Shown piece by piece: positions 13,243 through 13,434 of a stretch of DNA of 13,434 bases; positions within the stretch are counted from its first letter, which is position 1; each line of letters opens with the position of its first letter. The notes under the pieces were generated by a model that made no database searches, was not told where the DNA came from, and saw nothing but the letters and a program-made list of their open reading frames with translations. The DNA is from Propionibacteriaceae bacterium (GTDB lineage: Bacteria; Actinomycetota; Actinomycetes; Propionibacteriales; Propionibacteriaceae). The translations under genes were made by a program, and so were the position numbers. Location: NCBI GenBank assembly GCA_031282235.1, contig JAITED010000043.1, positions 1 to 13,434 on the forward strand. The letters run 5' to 3'.

Positions 13243-13434
13243 GCGAGCAGGGCGCATGGTCGAATGTTCGGGGAGTGGGGGAACATTGCAGTGCGCTCAA
13301 CCCGTCATGCTACGCAAGGCCGAAGGCCGCAGTCGCAGTACCTAGCTTTATTAGGCGGGCACTGAGAATCAATAACGGAACGGGGGTTATTCCGCTTCCC
13401 ATCCCCTGTGCTTACCCCCCCCCCCCCCCCCCCG
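13239..13434 (+). CDS. Start of a possible downstream gene (dprA position), cut by the window edge; unrecognised
   Basis: ATG 13239 overlaps the yifB stop as ATGA and opens a frame with no stop through 13434 (about 65 codons). In many actinobacteria dprA follows yifB at this spacing, so a gene is plausible. However, the translation ('MSEQGAWSNVRGVGEHCSAL' at the start) shows none of the helices or the Rossmann motifs I associate with DprA, and the terminal C-run would encode consecutive prolines. The overlying DNA contains several inverted repeats. Possibilities are a divergent or degenerate DprA N-terminus, an interrupted gene, or chance. I do not assign a function. Confidence 0.25.
   Translation, partial: MSEQGAWSNVRGVGEHCSALNPSCYARPKAAVAVPSFIRRALRINNGTGVIPLPIPCAYPPPPPP
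13263..13394. repeat. Series of short inverted repeats at the right edge
   Basis: Within 132 bases there are AATGTTC/GAACATT (13263-13269 with 13281-13287, G-rich 11-base loop) and GGCC-GAA-GGCC (13318-13328). CCTA/TAGG follows (13341-13344 with 13352-13355). AATAAC/GTTATT (13371-13376 with 13386-13391) overlaps an alternative CGGAA/TTCCG (13376-13380 with 13390-13394). The density is higher than in any other gap in the window. This resembles a structured non-coding or repeat element more than coding DNA. Confidence 0.5.
13415..13433 (+). repeat. Homopolymer tract of 19 C
   Basis: Nineteen consecutive C residues precede the final G. Tracts of this length are hypervariable by slippage and are used for phase variation in some bacteria. 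They are also common places for assemblies to break, and the tract ends exactly at the window edge, so the true length is uncertain. Confidence 0.8.

Noticed and set aside
12545..13300. Long open frame on the - strand (251 codons) opposite yifB
   Set aside because: It is antisense to a strongly conserved gene, and its Arg/Pro/Ser-rich translation is typical of a GC-rich shadow frame.

Overview
The window looks like chromosomal DNA from a Gram-positive actinobacterium, probably near the Actinomycetaceae, although that family-level placement is an inference. The evidence is the gene order rpsP - KH protein - rimM - trmD - rplS - lepB - rnhB - DUF2469 - yraN - yifB, in which DUF2469 is a characteristically actinobacterial protein. 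A long Ala/Glu-rich tail on ribosomal protein S16, fairly high G+C, GTG starts on several genes, and DnaA-box-like sites of the form TTGTCCACA (the form preferred in actinobacteria) point the same way. All recognisable genes lie on the + strand, and no gene-free stretch exceeds 300 bases.

Region 1 (1-5474) is a peptide ABC importer operon of the Dpp/Opp family. It holds the C-terminal part of the extracellular solute-binding lipoprotein, an intercistronic hairpin, two permeases and a single polypeptide carrying both ATPase domains. The three membrane and ATPase genes are chained by ATGA overlaps. The first permease is unusually large because of a roughly 200-residue, partly hydrophobic insertion in the middle.

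Region 2 (5475-8383) is a ribosome biogenesis cluster: rpsP (S16), a KH-domain RNA-binding protein, rimM (30S maturation), trmD (tRNA m1G37 methylation) and rplS (L19). The leaders of rpsP and rplS contain GC-rich hairpins and share the 9-mer TGGCAGAAT. The rplS leader also has two overlapping, mutually exclusive pairings just before its ribosome binding site.

Region 3 (8384-13242) holds signal peptidase I with a roughly 245-residue disordered, Pro-rich cytoplasmic extension, then ribonuclease HII, DUF2469, the YraN nuclease-like protein and the YifB/ComM AAA+ ATPase. In many bacteria the last two precede dprA, a competence and recombination gene. Short tandem repeats of 11 bp and 10 bp flank rnhB on its two sides. 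The gap between DUF2469 and yraN contains three DnaA-box-like sites within 62 bp, framed by a 10-bp direct repeat.

Region 4 (13239-13434) is the right edge. A reading frame starts by ATGA overlap with yifB, where dprA would be expected, but it does not read like DprA as far as the window goes. The stretch is full of small inverted repeats and ends in a run of 19 C residues.

I see no CRISPR array, transposase, tRNA, rRNA, prophage or defence system. The most noteworthy signals are the DnaA-box cluster, the candidate rplS leader, the enlarged permease and the poly-C edge. Positions and base pairings were worked out by hand.
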